From contig QZKN01000023.1 in the NCBI GenBank assembly GCA_003598175.1, forward strand, positions 1 through 36,034: a stretch of 36,034 nt of DNA, written 5' to 3'. Source of the stretch: Candidatus Omnitrophota bacterium. GTDB lineage: Bacteria > Hinthialibacterota > Hinthialibacteria > Hinthialibacterales > Hinthialibacteraceae. The translations under genes were made by a program, and so were the position numbers. The notes beneath the pieces are model-generated. The model did no database searches. It was not told the origin of the DNA and worked only from the letters and a program-made list of their open reading frames with translations. The first letter of the stretch is position 1, and every line of letters starts with the position of its first letter. Positions 1 through 8,171 of the stretch are shown piece after piece.

Positions 1-74
1 CAGACTGGAAAACTAACACAGTTATTGATAAAACACTTCTAAAAAAGTGGCTCAAAAATATAACGATGAATGGC

Positions 75-404
75 TCACTTTTTGAGCGTTGCCAACAGCA
101 TTGCCGTGGCGGCAAGAATGGCATCATGGATATCAATGCCATGGCTTCCATGCCATTTACGATAAAACATACAGGCCTGATCCACGATGGATTGGTCGAC
201 GGGCGCTGTTTTGAATTGTGTCAAGAATAATGAAGTATTATTATCTTAGTTCAGACGCATAAAAAAAACAATTTCCGCTCGTTGCATTGCGCCGGTCCAA
301 AGATCATATTCTCTGCTATCACGGAGTTTTTTTAGAAAATTGGAAACCTTACGATTCCCGCGAAGATGCCAAATTAATATATCGGAATCAATATAAACTC
401 TCAT
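75..404 (-). pseudogene. vapC: VapC-type PIN-domain toxin, inactivated
   Basis: PIN-domain ribonuclease toxin remnant. Read in one frame from an ATG that overlaps the vapB stop (ATGA), it encodes MRVYIDSDILIWHLRG at the N-terminus, then QRAEIVFFMRLN, an in-frame TAA (246-248), then SLFLTQFKTAPVDQ and HGIDIHDAILAATAM. The PIN acidic residues are recognisable: Asp in YIDSD, Glu in RAE and Asp in DIHDA. The frame is open on both sides of the TAA (52 and 56 codons), so a point nonsense mutation is the simplest explanation. The C-terminus also leaves the family pattern after AATAM and stops at a TGA, without the usual NxKHY-type tail. Active VapC proteins cut tRNA or rRNA; this copy should make no functional toxin. 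Family assignment is from motif recognition. Confidence 0.8.
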
Positions 405-658
405 CGCCGATACCGGTTCATCGAATCACGAAATGTGTTGCGAATGCTCTCGACTGTCTCCGCAGGGGATTCGTCTCGTTGCTAGGCGCCACAGGTATGC
501 TCGAAAATATCGTAATTTTTGTCCTGTTCCATTTGGTATGCATACATGCCGATAGCGCTTTCCACAACGGCCTTTTTTGATGTTCCGAGCATTTGCGATA
601 ACGCATCAATTCGATGAATCACGGATTCATCCAGTCGAGTTGAAAAAATTTTGTCCAT
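401..658 (-). pseudogene. vapB: VapB-type ribbon-helix-helix antitoxin with in-frame TAG
   Basis: Partner antitoxin of the vapC relic. It starts MDKIFSTRLDESVIHRID, a CopG/ribbon-helix-helix DNA-binding N-terminus, followed by LGTSKKAVVESAIG. An AAGGAG ribosome site lies 6 bases before the ATG. A TAG at 482-484 ends translation after 58 residues (IFEHTCGA). Beyond it the same frame continues as QRDESPAETVESIRNTFR and reaches a TGA that overlaps the vapC ATG. Homologues normally have Trp at this point (GAW), so TGG to TAG is likely. The truncated product keeps the DNA-binding part but loses the toxin-binding tail. Translational coupling to vapC would also be lost. Confidence 0.8.
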
Positions 659-683
659 TTTGAACTCCTTATTATACGAAATC

Positions 684-711
684 ATTATAACGTATGAATC
701 GATCGTTTCAA
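684..711 (-). promoter_or_regulatory. Promoter with overlapping palindrome upstream of vapB
   Basis: On the minus strand, TTGAAA (706-711) and TATAAT (684-689) are separated by 16 bases, a near-consensus sigma-70 promoter. ATACG and CGTAT half-sites flank the -10 box (about 674-695), a plausible VapB operator for autoregulation. The ribosome site (665-670) follows just downstream. Function is inferred from position and sequence only. Confidence 0.55.
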
Positions 712-968
712 TGCAAACCATGAAGGATATGAGATTCAAATAAATGATGCAAAAGGGCAAAAACACCAATTCAACCAATCCGCGCCAATGACGAAACGAA
801 AATTCAACAAGTCACGTATTCTCGACTGTTCATCTATATTTATTCCCCCCTTTTTCTTTCCAACCGTCGAGTCTACACTTCGCCAGTAGCTCGAATCCAT
901 GAATTTGTGAAAACCATTTTATAAAAATACGACATAAATTATGTAAATCAGTATCAGGATAAGTAACC
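712..968. other. Intergenic stretch with no recognised gene
   Basis: Together with the vapB leader this makes a gap of about 310 bases. Short open frames exist on both strands but none has a ribosome site or a recognisable protein. It probably holds the promoter of the pentapeptide-repeat gene, but no convincing -35/-10 pair is visible. Confidence 0.4.
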
Positions 969-2135
969 GTGGCGAAACAGGAACATTTGGCGGTTCTCAT
1001 GCAAGGCGTGCAGGCGTGGAACGGGTGGCGAAAAAAAAATCCCACCATCCTCCCGGATTTGAAAGGCGCTTATCTGTGGGGCGTCGACCTGCGGCTGGCG
1101 AATCTGTGCCGCGCCAATCTCGAAGACGCTGATTTGAACGAAGCCAATCTGAGCGGCGCCAATTTCGTCGAGGCCAACCTGAAAAATGTTTCCTTATCGC
1201 ATAGCAATTTGACCAAAGCGGAACTCTTTGTCGCCAACCTGCGCGATGCGGATTTAACGAGTACGAATTTCAGCGAGGCCTCTTTTTTCGGAACGGATTT
1301 GAGCGGAGCGGACCTGCAGGAAACGAAATTGTGGGGAGCGGAAATTTTCGAATCCAATTTTACCAATGCCAATCTCAGCAACGCCGATTTATGGCTGTGC
1401 CGCATGATCCGTTGTGATCTTACGCACGCCACTGTCGAAAACGCCATTGTGAAAGACTTATATATTCATGAGTTGAAGGGGCGTCCCAAAATTCCGAACC
1501 AACTGCGCTTGGATCGAGAAGGTATTAGAAAACTTCAGGGAGAGGAAACCCATTCCATCTTTCATCAACCGGCCATTTTGGAGGTGTATTTCGATGCGAA
1601 ACTCCGCGATCTCGAACTGGCTTGTTATCAGATGCACCTTGCCAACCTTCATCTCAACCGTCTCGCCGCGAATGTTTTTTTATGCGGCCAACGGTTTGAG
1701 GGTTCCAACACCATTTTGAGTTTTCATGCGTCCACCTATGACGACATATACCAAGCGCTTCCCATCCTACTCGCTCCCTTCCCCCTCTGCCAAAGCATCG
1801 ATTGGAACGGAACGTTCGCCGCGATTCCCGCGGAGGAGCGTTCCTTCGCTATGACCACATTGATAAACCAGGAAAACAACACGGGACCATTCCCCTTCGC
1901 AGAGCGTCTCACTCGCGTATTTCTCAATTTTCGCTCAATCCGCATTACCAGGTTGAAACACGTCGGCAACGGTTCTCTGATTCAATTGCAACCGAAAATC
2001 GACGCGGAAAAAGATAGCAGAATCAAGCGGCAGAACTATCCTGAGCCGAGTCCGCAACATTTTCTGATTGTTCCGAAAGGCGAGAAATATGAAATTCTTA
2101 TTGCGGATAAACCAATGAAAAAAACAATCCAATGA
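969..2135 (+). CDS. Pentapeptide-repeat protein with unknown C-terminal domain
   Basis: 388-residue protein. The N-terminus (EHLAVLMQGVQAWNGWRKKN) matches the leader often found before pentapeptide repeats and supports the GTG start at 969 despite a weak ribosome site. Residues ~30-165 are tandem A(D/N)LxX repeats such as DADLNEANLSGANF, which fold into a right-handed quadrilateral beta-helix. The C-terminal ~220 residues hold no repeats: they begin with a basic linker (GRPKIPNQLRLDREG), then PAILEVYFDAKLRDLELACY and a mixed alpha/beta region that I do not recognise. There is no signal peptide or membrane segment, so it is probably cytoplasmic. It precedes the glycosyltransferase genes by about 50 bases on the same strand. 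Function is unknown; such repeats often serve as protein-binding scaffolds. Confidence 0.85.
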   Translation: MAKQEHLAVLMQGVQAWNGWRKKNPTILPDLKGAYLWGVDLRLANLCRANLEDADLNEANLSGANFVEANLKNVSLSHSNLTKAELFVANLRDADLTSTNFSEASFFGTDLSGADLQETKLWGAEIFESNFTNANLSNADLWLCRMIRCDLTHATVENAIVKDLYIHELKGRPKIPNQLRLDREGIRKLQGEETHSIFHQPAILEVYFDAKLRDLELACYQMHLANLHLNRLAANVFLCGQRFEGSNTILSFHASTYDDIYQALPILLAPFPLCQSIDWNGTFAAIPAEERSFAMTTLINQENNTGPFPFAERLTRVFLNFRSIRITRLKHVGNGSLIQLQPKIDAEKDSRIKRQNYPEPSPQHFLIVPKGEKYEILIADKPMKKTIQ

Positions 2136-2183
2136 AATATCCTGAATACACAGACGGCGAAGGAGTTGCTGATTGAGTGGATT

Positions 2184-4094
2184 ATGAATTCGGACAAATT
2201 AAAGGTATTGTATATTGACCATTTTTCCTCGAAAAATTCGAACCTGTATTGGAAAACCGCCTTCGAAAAGCATGCCCACGTCCAAACGATTGAAATCTAC
2301 AACACGTCTCCAAATGCCATTCTGCAAACCGCTCTCGCCTGGCGTCCAAACCACATCCATCTGGGCGGGAGCGTCAAATTCGATTCGGTTCCGTTGGATG
2401 TATTGTCGCGTCTCAAACGAATCCTCCGTTGCTCGATCAGCCATTTTTACGGCGATGCGGCGCCAACGGAATATCCCATGCGCACCGCGCGGGTCGCTTC
2501 CATGTATTACAATATCCAAACCTACGTGGAATGGGCGGAGCGCATGAAGGTTCCATTCGTTTCTTATATCCCGTGCCCGACGGATCCGGATTTGTTTCGT
2601 CCGTATCCCGGTGAAAAACGATACGATGTCGTGTTTATCGGAAATCATTACAGTGAGTCGCGACTGGATATACTCCGCCACATCGCGGATTCGTTTTCTC
2701 TCATGATTTTCGGTGAGAACTGGGAGTCCACCGGACTTCCTCACGCCGATCCGGTCTACGGCGATGCGTTTGCGAAAGTATTGTCACAGTCGAAAATCGT
2801 GCTAAGTCTGATGTCCGGTGAATATACGCATTTGAAACGCTGCTTTTCCAACCGCCTGATGAATTCCCTGGCGTGCGGAGCCTGCGTTATCCAGACCTTC
2901 ACGCCGGATATCGAGTCGGTGTTCACACATAAAGAAGAAGTCCTGCTCTATCACACGCGGGATGAACTAGTGGAACTGATTCGTGAATATCTGCCTCTCG
3001 AAGAAGAGCGTAAACGAATTGGGGAACGCGCCCGACAAAAAATCATCGATTACTATTCTTATGACAAAATCGTTGCGCGTATCCTTGCGGAGAATCATCC
3101 CCTTCGTTGCCCCCATACGATACACTTCGAAAACGAGAACCGACAACCGCTTAGAATTTGTCATACGTCCCAGTCCGACGCTCCAAATACCATTCATTTT
3201 CCCTCCATTCGGGAGCATCGTTTGCAATGGGGAGACGACGCGGGACCGATTCCTTCGGAATCCGTTAATTCTTTTTGCTTGGAAATATCGCGGATTCCCG
3301 GAATCCCATTCGAGCGTTTCAATTACATCTCCGAATTAAACCGGATTCTTGCTCCCACCGGTTTTTTGGAACTTATCGGCCCTCATGACGATGTACGGAA
3401 AATTGTGCGAGCATTCCTCTGTTTCGATTTCGTCCATGCAAAACAAGCCAATGATCATACAATTTTAAATAAACGAAATCTTTCGATGACTCCGGAAGAT
3501 CGATTGTGGATGCAACGTATCCAGGAGGGGTATTTTCCCCCCAAAAAATATTCCATGCTTTGGTACGAAAAACATCCGTTGACTCAATTGATCAACAAAC
3601 AGGAATTGCAAGGATTGGTACTTCATCCATTTTGCGGGACAGGTCAATGGGCTTTTTATTCCTGGCTGGCTTCGAACTATACCATTGTGGGAATCGATCC
3701 CTCGCGATGGGCGGTCCGTTTTGCCAAAGCCACGTTCGGAAGCAGCGCCCTTTGGTTTTATCCGTTTCCTCCGGAACAACCCTGTCTTCCGGAAGCATGT
3801 TTTGACCATATCGTGTGGATCGATGAAGTTCCTCGAAACGTGAATCCACACAATTTATTCCGGGAGTTCTATCGCCTATTGAAAAAAGACGGAAGTATAC
3901 ATATAGGAATGCAGGAATCCCCTCTTCAGAAAATCCTCGCATATTGCAAATCAGCGGGAATTATTCAGGCCGGTGAAGACAAAATCACCCAGGAAGATCA
4001 ATTTATGCTTTTCTCTGGTTCGTTATCACGAATGCATATTCCCGGCAGTACGCCATCATTGGTTTACCGGGGCGGTATTCCATGTCCGCCTTGA
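2184..4094 (+). CDS. CgeB-like glycosyltransferase fused to SAM methyltransferase
   Basis: About 636 residues in two parts. Residues ~1-310 are a CgeB-type, GT-B-fold glycosyltransferase: VPFVSYIPCPTDPDLFRP, YDVVFIGNHYSESRLDIL, then CFSNRLMNSLACGACVIQT and a DELVELIREYLP tail that ends this family. After a linker with a degenerate methyltransferase-like stretch (ELNRILAPTGFLELIGP), residues ~420-615 form a class I SAM-dependent methyltransferase with motif I VLHPFCGTGQWAF, acidic VGIDPS and FYRLLKKDGSIHIG. It may transfer a sugar and then methylate the glycan. ATG at 2184 is preferred; a TTG at 2166 is also in frame, but it abuts the AAGGAG. The 3' end overlaps the convergent next gene by 31 bases. 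Confidence 0.85.
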   Translation: MNSDKLKVLYIDHFSSKNSNLYWKTAFEKHAHVQTIEIYNTSPNAILQTALAWRPNHIHLGGSVKFDSVPLDVLSRLKRILRCSISHFYGDAAPTEYPMRTARVASMYYNIQTYVEWAERMKVPFVSYIPCPTDPDLFRPYPGEKRYDVVFIGNHYSESRLDILRHIADSFSLMIFGENWESTGLPHADPVYGDAFAKVLSQSKIVLSLMSGEYTHLKRCFSNRLMNSLACGACVIQTFTPDIESVFTHKEEVLLYHTRDELVELIREYLPLEEERKRIGERARQKIIDYYSYDKIVARILAENHPLRCPHTIHFENENRQPLRICHTSQSDAPNTIHFPSIREHRLQWGDDAGPIPSESVNSFCLEISRIPGIPFERFNYISELNRILAPTGFLELIGPHDDVRKIVRAFLCFDFVHAKQANDHTILNKRNLSMTPEDRLWMQRIQEGYFPPKKYSMLWYEKHPLTQLINKQELQGLVLHPFCGTGQWAFYSWLASNYTIVGIDPSRWAVRFAKATFGSSALWFYPFPPEQPCLPEACFDHIVWIDEVPRNVNPHNLFREFYRLLKKDGSIHIGMQESPLQKILAYCKSAGIIQAGEDKITQEDQFMLFSGSLSRMHIPGSTPSLVYRGGIPCPP

Positions 4095-5143
4095 TGAAGT
4101 TGGACTACCGTTTCAATTTCACGTGAGAGGGAAGCCCATTCCCATTCCGCTTCCAATTTTTGCATAAAAGTCATCGTGCGGTCTTCCCAAGTATGGCTCA
4201 ATGCAATTTCTCGTCCTTTTTTTAGTAACACCTCGCGGGCTTCGCGTCCCGGCGCATAGCGGTCAAAAATTGCCTGCAATTCTTTCGCATCGGCGAACTG
4301 TGGAACCGTGTCGCCAAAAATAGGCTCAATACCACAGTTTTTGTCGGAAATAGCAAATCCGCCGCTAGCCAGGATGTCGAATATTTTCACCGCCACGAAT
4401 CCATACGACCGCATGTCGGCGTGATGATCGTTCAACGAAAAATCGCTGTGCGCATACAATCGATCCAATTGCTGATAATCATGATAACGTCCCCCAATGC
4501 AATCCGGCGATAAAAAATGCTCCCAACCATTCCCCCACACCTTGAATGGATACGAACATTGCCTGAGGCATTCCACCACCGGCCGATTTCCTTTCCCCCG
4601 CCGAGCGTTTCCTACAAACACAGCGGGATAGAGATTCGAGCAGGCAGGGAATGGAGTTTTCGATGTCGCCCCGATCATGACATCCGCCTGGCGTCCCATG
4701 TCCTGCACCACTTTTTGATACGATTCCGACAATACATAAATCCAATCGTATTGCCGCAAATCTTCTCCGTTACGAATAGTGGCAGGATTACTATAAATCC
4801 AAATAATATTGTACGTATGCTGCGGCAATTGCCGGGGATGGCCGTACAGATGGATTACAACATCCGGATTGATTTTCGATACCCGATAGCCCAACGATCC
4901 GAATCCTTTGATCAACTCATACTGGACCCAGTAATCTCCCCACAGGAATTTCATGAACTCGTCTTTTTCATCATCGGAGGTGGCGGCGATATAGATCACC
5001 GGTTTTTCCCCCCTTTGAATTTTCGCGGCGATATGGAAACGTTTCGCTAACGTCATGATATGACGTGCTTCGGAAAGCGCCCCCCGCTGCGCTAACCTGC
5101 GAGCCAAATCGGTCAAATGCTGCGGAGAGACGGAAAAGGGCAT
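4064..5143 (-). CDS. CgeB-like glycosyltransferase
   Basis: 359-residue glycosyltransferase of the same broad family as the gene it converges with. A short helical N-terminus (LTDLARRLAQRGALSEARHI) is followed by a first Rossmann-like half (NPDVVIHLYGHPRQLP, IIWIYSNPATI) and a nucleotide-sugar-binding half (AVFVGNARRGKGNRPVVE, SYGFVAVKIFDILASGGF, GIEPIFGDTV). The C-terminal ALSHTWEDRTMTFMQKL is the usual family ending. ATG at 5143 is chosen because GAGGAG sits 9 bases upstream; the frame also opens at a TTG 9 bases earlier. There are no membrane segments, so it is cytosolic or peripheral. Its position between two glycosyltransferase-methyltransferase fusions suggests one glycan or protein-glycosylation pathway. 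Donor and acceptor cannot be told. Confidence 0.85.
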   Translation of the reverse strand: MPFSVSPQHLTDLARRLAQRGALSEARHIMTLAKRFHIAAKIQRGEKPVIYIAATSDDEKDEFMKFLWGDYWVQYELIKGFGSLGYRVSKINPDVVIHLYGHPRQLPQHTYNIIWIYSNPATIRNGEDLRQYDWIYVLSESYQKVVQDMGRQADVMIGATSKTPFPACSNLYPAVFVGNARRGKGNRPVVECLRQCSYPFKVWGNGWEHFLSPDCIGGRYHDYQQLDRLYAHSDFSLNDHHADMRSYGFVAVKIFDILASGGFAISDKNCGIEPIFGDTVPQFADAKELQAIFDRYAPGREAREVLLKKGREIALSHTWEDRTMTFMQKLEAEWEWASLSREIETVVQLHQGGHGIPPR

Positions 5144-5182
5144 ACCCACCAACTCCTCACTTTCTTTTTCGGAAAACGAAAC

Positions 5183-5353
5183 CTACCCCACATACCGAAG
5201 GGCTTGATCCATTACTCCTATCCCTGTTTCATAAAATTCCGGACATCCAACATATCCGGTTCTGAGGCATTGTAAACGGCGGTCCACGCAATCGATCCTT
5301 TCCATCACATTCCGATGCGCAAAGTGTTCGAAGAGTCTCGACCAGTCGGCCAT
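5183..5353 (-). CDS. Possible small hypothetical protein
   Basis: Open frame of 56 residues starting MADWSRLFEHFAHRN and ending VMDQALRYVG, 40 bases upstream of the glycosyltransferase on the same strand. The composition is protein-like (WSRLFEHF, Tyr/Gly/Cys-rich middle). There is no ribosome site before either possible start, and a longer version would overlap the start of the divergent gene. It could be a real leader gene, a fragment of an upstream glycosyltransferase subunit, or chance. I do not recognise it. Confidence 0.3.
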   Translation of the reverse strand: MADWSRLFEHFAHRNVMERIDCVDRRLQCLRTGYVGCPEFYETGIGVMDQALRYVG

Positions 5354-5378
5354 AGAGAAAGAAGGTCGATCACACCTC

Positions 5379-7703
5379 ATGAAAAAACTAACGTTAGGCT
5401 GTGGACGTCTCCAATTAACTCTTCCACCCGACGTGACCAGCGCGGAGGGGTGGTTGAGCGTGGATATCCGCCCGGATATTCAACCGGATATCGTTGCCGA
5501 TTTTACTCGATTGCATGAATTTGTCGACGGCGAAAGCGCCGGGGAGATTTATTCCTGCCATTCATTGGAACACATCGATCGCGAAAGCGTGGTCGCCACG
5601 CTGTTATCATGGTGGAACGTCCTGGAAACAAATGGAACCCTCATCATTCGCGTTCCGAATTTTCCTTATCACCTCCACCATTGGCTGAACACGCCGAACG
5701 ACCAAAAAATGTTTGCCTGGATGAACAACATTTTCGGCCCTGGAAGAGACTCCCAGCGCCATTTGAACGGATTCACACCCTATTCTCTTCAGCGATTTTG
5801 TGAAATGGCCGGATTCCAAACGGAATTTTGTGACGAATTCGATTCTCGCTACGGCTCCCCGAAAGGAGATATTTTATACCGCGGCCGGAAAATTGACCGT
5901 TCCATCGAGAATCCTCGCCAATGGATTCCCTTATGCGCCTGGAAACCCGAACCGTTCCACACGAATTATAAGAAGATCGAAAAAACCAACGTCATCCCTT
6001 TTTTCTTTTTATTAAAGAAAAAATATTCGGAATCCGTTCTTCTTTACGAAGAAAAAAACTCGATCTGGTGCAAGCGGGGAGAAAACGGAAACCGGTTAAT
6101 CGCCGGAGAAAACGCATTCGAAGATGTCCGCAAAATCCTTGAGTATTTCCAGCACAAAATTCGCTCCCAAACGCAAGCGTTGATTGTGTACGGCGATTCC
6201 ACTCGTTTTCTACCCGCCCTGCTTCGTTCGCAGATTCCGCAAACCGGCATGCCGGTGTTACTCATCGAACCGGATGCGGAACGGTTGGCGGTAGCCTTGG
6301 CGATTCATCCTCTGGATTCCATTCCGAACGATGGACGTTGGCAATGGGTTGACCGTCCGCCGGACCGAAACCAATTCGAGACGCTTGCGAACGTCATGGG
6401 ATTGCATCTGGTGAACACGGAGATCGTGGTTGATCCGACTCTGCCGAATTCTCAGCAAATATCAAGTGAAATCATTTCGATCCTGCAACAGAAACGAAAT
6501 CAAATCCCCGCCCAAATCAGAAAACTATCGTCTCGGTCCGCATCCGGACGGGAACGAATCCTGATCGTGGCCAATCCCTGCGATTTCCATTCCGCCAATA
6601 TCGCTCAGCGATGCGCCCATATCCTGCAAAAGGATTTTCAGGCGGAAACCGGCCTATTTCTGATCGAGCCGCGCGGATTCGGTTCTCCCGCCATCGGGAA
6701 AACTTTCCTGGGAAGCTCCATCCTGGACGTCCTTTCCCAATATCAGCCGACTCGGCTTTTCATGATCGGCCTTTCCCCCATTGATTCCCTACCCGCGCAA
6801 ATGATCCAATCCCTTCCCCTCCCGATCATTTTTCTGCAAACGACCATTCTGCCATCGGCGCATGTGGACCGTTCTCGCATTCAAACCATCGTCTCCGAAA
6901 AAAACCTGCTTCACTTTATGAATGATGCAGACGACGGCAGTTCCGTTTATGCTCCCTTCGCCTCCGATTTGGAAATCTCGCCCGTACCAAAAGAAAAGGA
7001 GAGAATTGTCATCTATTGTGAAGAGCCGTTCGGTTTATCCCTTTTAAAAAAGCAGGCGCTTTGGAGCCGATTCGGGAATGACGCCAACACAATCAAGCTT
7101 CTTGCCGGTCTCCCTTTCGAATTGGCCAACCAGGAGGGAATAAATATTTACGAATTCGTACGTGAGAAATGGAAAGACATGGCGCTTGACGATACCATCG
7201 CCATTCTGAAATATCTGATATGTGAAACGTCTTTTATTCGGCAATATGAGGGATTGCGACGACTCCACGATTTGCCGGTATTCCTCATCGCATCCAACTG
7301 GAACGAGGTTTTATCCCCGGAGGATCCTCTTCGCGGCCATCTTCTGACATCGCCGACGGCGGCTTTGAACGTCCATAAAATGAAATCCGCTCAGCTGGCT
7401 TTGAATTCCCATTCCATTGCCCGACAAACGGGACCGAATGCATGGTTTTTCCGCTTTCCGGCCCTGGGCGTTCATCAGATTTGTGATCATCGCTCCGCAT
7501 TCGATGATTTGTTGCCGTCCCTATCATATTTTCAATCTTCGGAGGAATGCCGGGAGCGGATCCTGGAATTGCTTGATAAACCGGATGTGTGTAAAAACCT
7601 TTTGGAAGAATCGCAAATCCGCGTGAAGGAAAATCATTTATATCAGCATCGACTGCAAACGTTACGCGCCGCCATTTTCGAAAAACCGCGACTATTGCCA
7701 TAA
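5379..7703 (+). CDS. SAM methyltransferase fused to glycosyltransferase-like region
   Basis: 774 residues. Residues 1-~180 form a predicted SAM-dependent methyltransferase: LTLGCGRLQ (motif I), GWLSVDIRPDIQPDIVAD, SCHSLEHID, TNGTLIIRVPNF. Residues ~180-390 are not recognised. Residues ~395-774 look like a divergent CgeB/GT-B module (RILIVANPCDFHSANI, LFMIGLSPIDSLPAQ) ending in ECRERILELLDK and ENHLYQHRLQTL, the usual C-terminal helices of that family. The domain order is the reverse of the 2184-4094 protein. A GAAGGT upstream is a weak ribosome site at 12 bases, so the start is supported mainly by MKKLTLGCG. The likely role is glycan synthesis and methylation with its neighbours. Confidence 0.75.
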   Translation: MKKLTLGCGRLQLTLPPDVTSAEGWLSVDIRPDIQPDIVADFTRLHEFVDGESAGEIYSCHSLEHIDRESVVATLLSWWNVLETNGTLIIRVPNFPYHLHHWLNTPNDQKMFAWMNNIFGPGRDSQRHLNGFTPYSLQRFCEMAGFQTEFCDEFDSRYGSPKGDILYRGRKIDRSIENPRQWIPLCAWKPEPFHTNYKKIEKTNVIPFFFLLKKKYSESVLLYEEKNSIWCKRGENGNRLIAGENAFEDVRKILEYFQHKIRSQTQALIVYGDSTRFLPALLRSQIPQTGMPVLLIEPDAERLAVALAIHPLDSIPNDGRWQWVDRPPDRNQFETLANVMGLHLVNTEIVVDPTLPNSQQISSEIISILQQKRNQIPAQIRKLSSRSASGRERILIVANPCDFHSANIAQRCAHILQKDFQAETGLFLIEPRGFGSPAIGKTFLGSSILDVLSQYQPTRLFMIGLSPIDSLPAQMIQSLPLPIIFLQTTILPSAHVDRSRIQTIVSEKNLLHFMNDADDGSSVYAPFASDLEISPVPKEKERIVIYCEEPFGLSLLKKQALWSRFGNDANTIKLLAGLPFELANQEGINIYEFVREKWKDMALDDTIAILKYLICETSFIRQYEGLRRLHDLPVFLIASNWNEVLSPEDPLRGHLLTSPTAALNVHKMKSAQLALNSHSIARQTGPNAWFFRFPALGVHQICDHRSAFDDLLPSLSYFQSSEECRERILELLDKPDVCKNLLEESQIRVKENHLYQHRLQTLRAAIFEKPRLLP

Positions 7704-7727
7704 AAACGGTTGTGTGATTGCTGTCTC

Positions 7728-8093
7728 TCAAATCACCCAATCCTGAACATGTTCCGGCGGCAGCAACCGCTCGATATAGATCATGATGGCGGCCAGATGC
7801 TCATCGGGTTCATCGCCCATGCGCACTTCGATGATATTTCCCGCCTTGCGTTCGCCGGTTTGGGGATTCACAAGTTCGATCCGCTTTCCCAACGGATGGC
7901 GGCGAATCCATTCGTCGCGCGTGGTATGATCGGAAAACTCCTTGCAACCGACCAGCACTTTGTTGAACGAAATGATGGTATGCTGCATCGATTCCGTCTC
8001 GAGAAATTCATCCGGCGTGGGATTGCGGCTGATTTCGGGAGCGTATAACGTGACCTCTTCATCGATCAATTGCCAGCGTTCTTCTTTCGGCAT
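7728..8093 (-). CDS. Hypothetical protein
   Basis: 121 residues, acidic, no signal peptide or membrane segment. AAGGTG lies 7 bases before the ATG, which supports the start. Features seen: MPKEERWQLIDEEVTLYAPE, a central FNKVLVGCKEFSDHTTRDEW, and an acidic Met-rich C-terminal half (VRMGDEPDEHLAAIMIYIE). I do not recognise the family. It lies downstream of cobA-hemD on the same strand but is separated by a perfect inverted repeat, so it may be transcribed on its own. Confidence 0.6.
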   Translation of the reverse strand: MPKEERWQLIDEEVTLYAPEISRNPTPDEFLETESMQHTIISFNKVLVGCKEFSDHTTRDEWIRRHPLGKRIELVNPQTGERKAGNIIEVRMGDEPDEHLAAIMIYIERLLPPEHVQDWVI

Positions 8094-8113
8094 ACCCGTC
8101 CACCTTACGATAA

Positions 8114-8169
8114 TGTAACGCCGCCGTCTCGGCGGCTTGATTCGATGCCGCCGAGACGGCGGCGTTACA
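8114..8169. repeat. Perfect 23-bp inverted repeat made of paired mini-hairpins
   Basis: Two 23-base arms (8114-8136 and 8147-8169) are exact reverse complements around a 10-base spacer. Each arm contains GCCGCCGTCTCGGCGGC or its complement, itself a 7-bp stem with a 3-base loop, so the element can fold as one long cruciform or two small hairpins. It ends 3 bases before the cobA-hemD 3' end and could slow or stop transcription, but no T-run follows. A degenerate relative lies at 33180-33231. It is a REP/BIME-like dispersed element. Confidence 0.85.
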
Positions 8170-8171
8170 AA

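Noticed and set aside
287..580. 97-codon plus-strand open frame
   Set aside because: It lies antisense to the vapB/vapC sequences, whose minus-strand reading gives clear family motifs; the plus frame matches nothing and has no ribosome site.
4517..5050. Long plus-strand open frame opposite the glycosyltransferase
   Set aside because: Shadow of the minus-strand gene, which has clear family motifs; the plus frame has none.
8114..8169. Intrinsic terminator of cobA-hemD
   Set aside because: The stem is strong, but no T-run follows on either strand and a related copy lies at an unrelated site (33180), so it is better treated as a dispersed repeat that may affect transcription.
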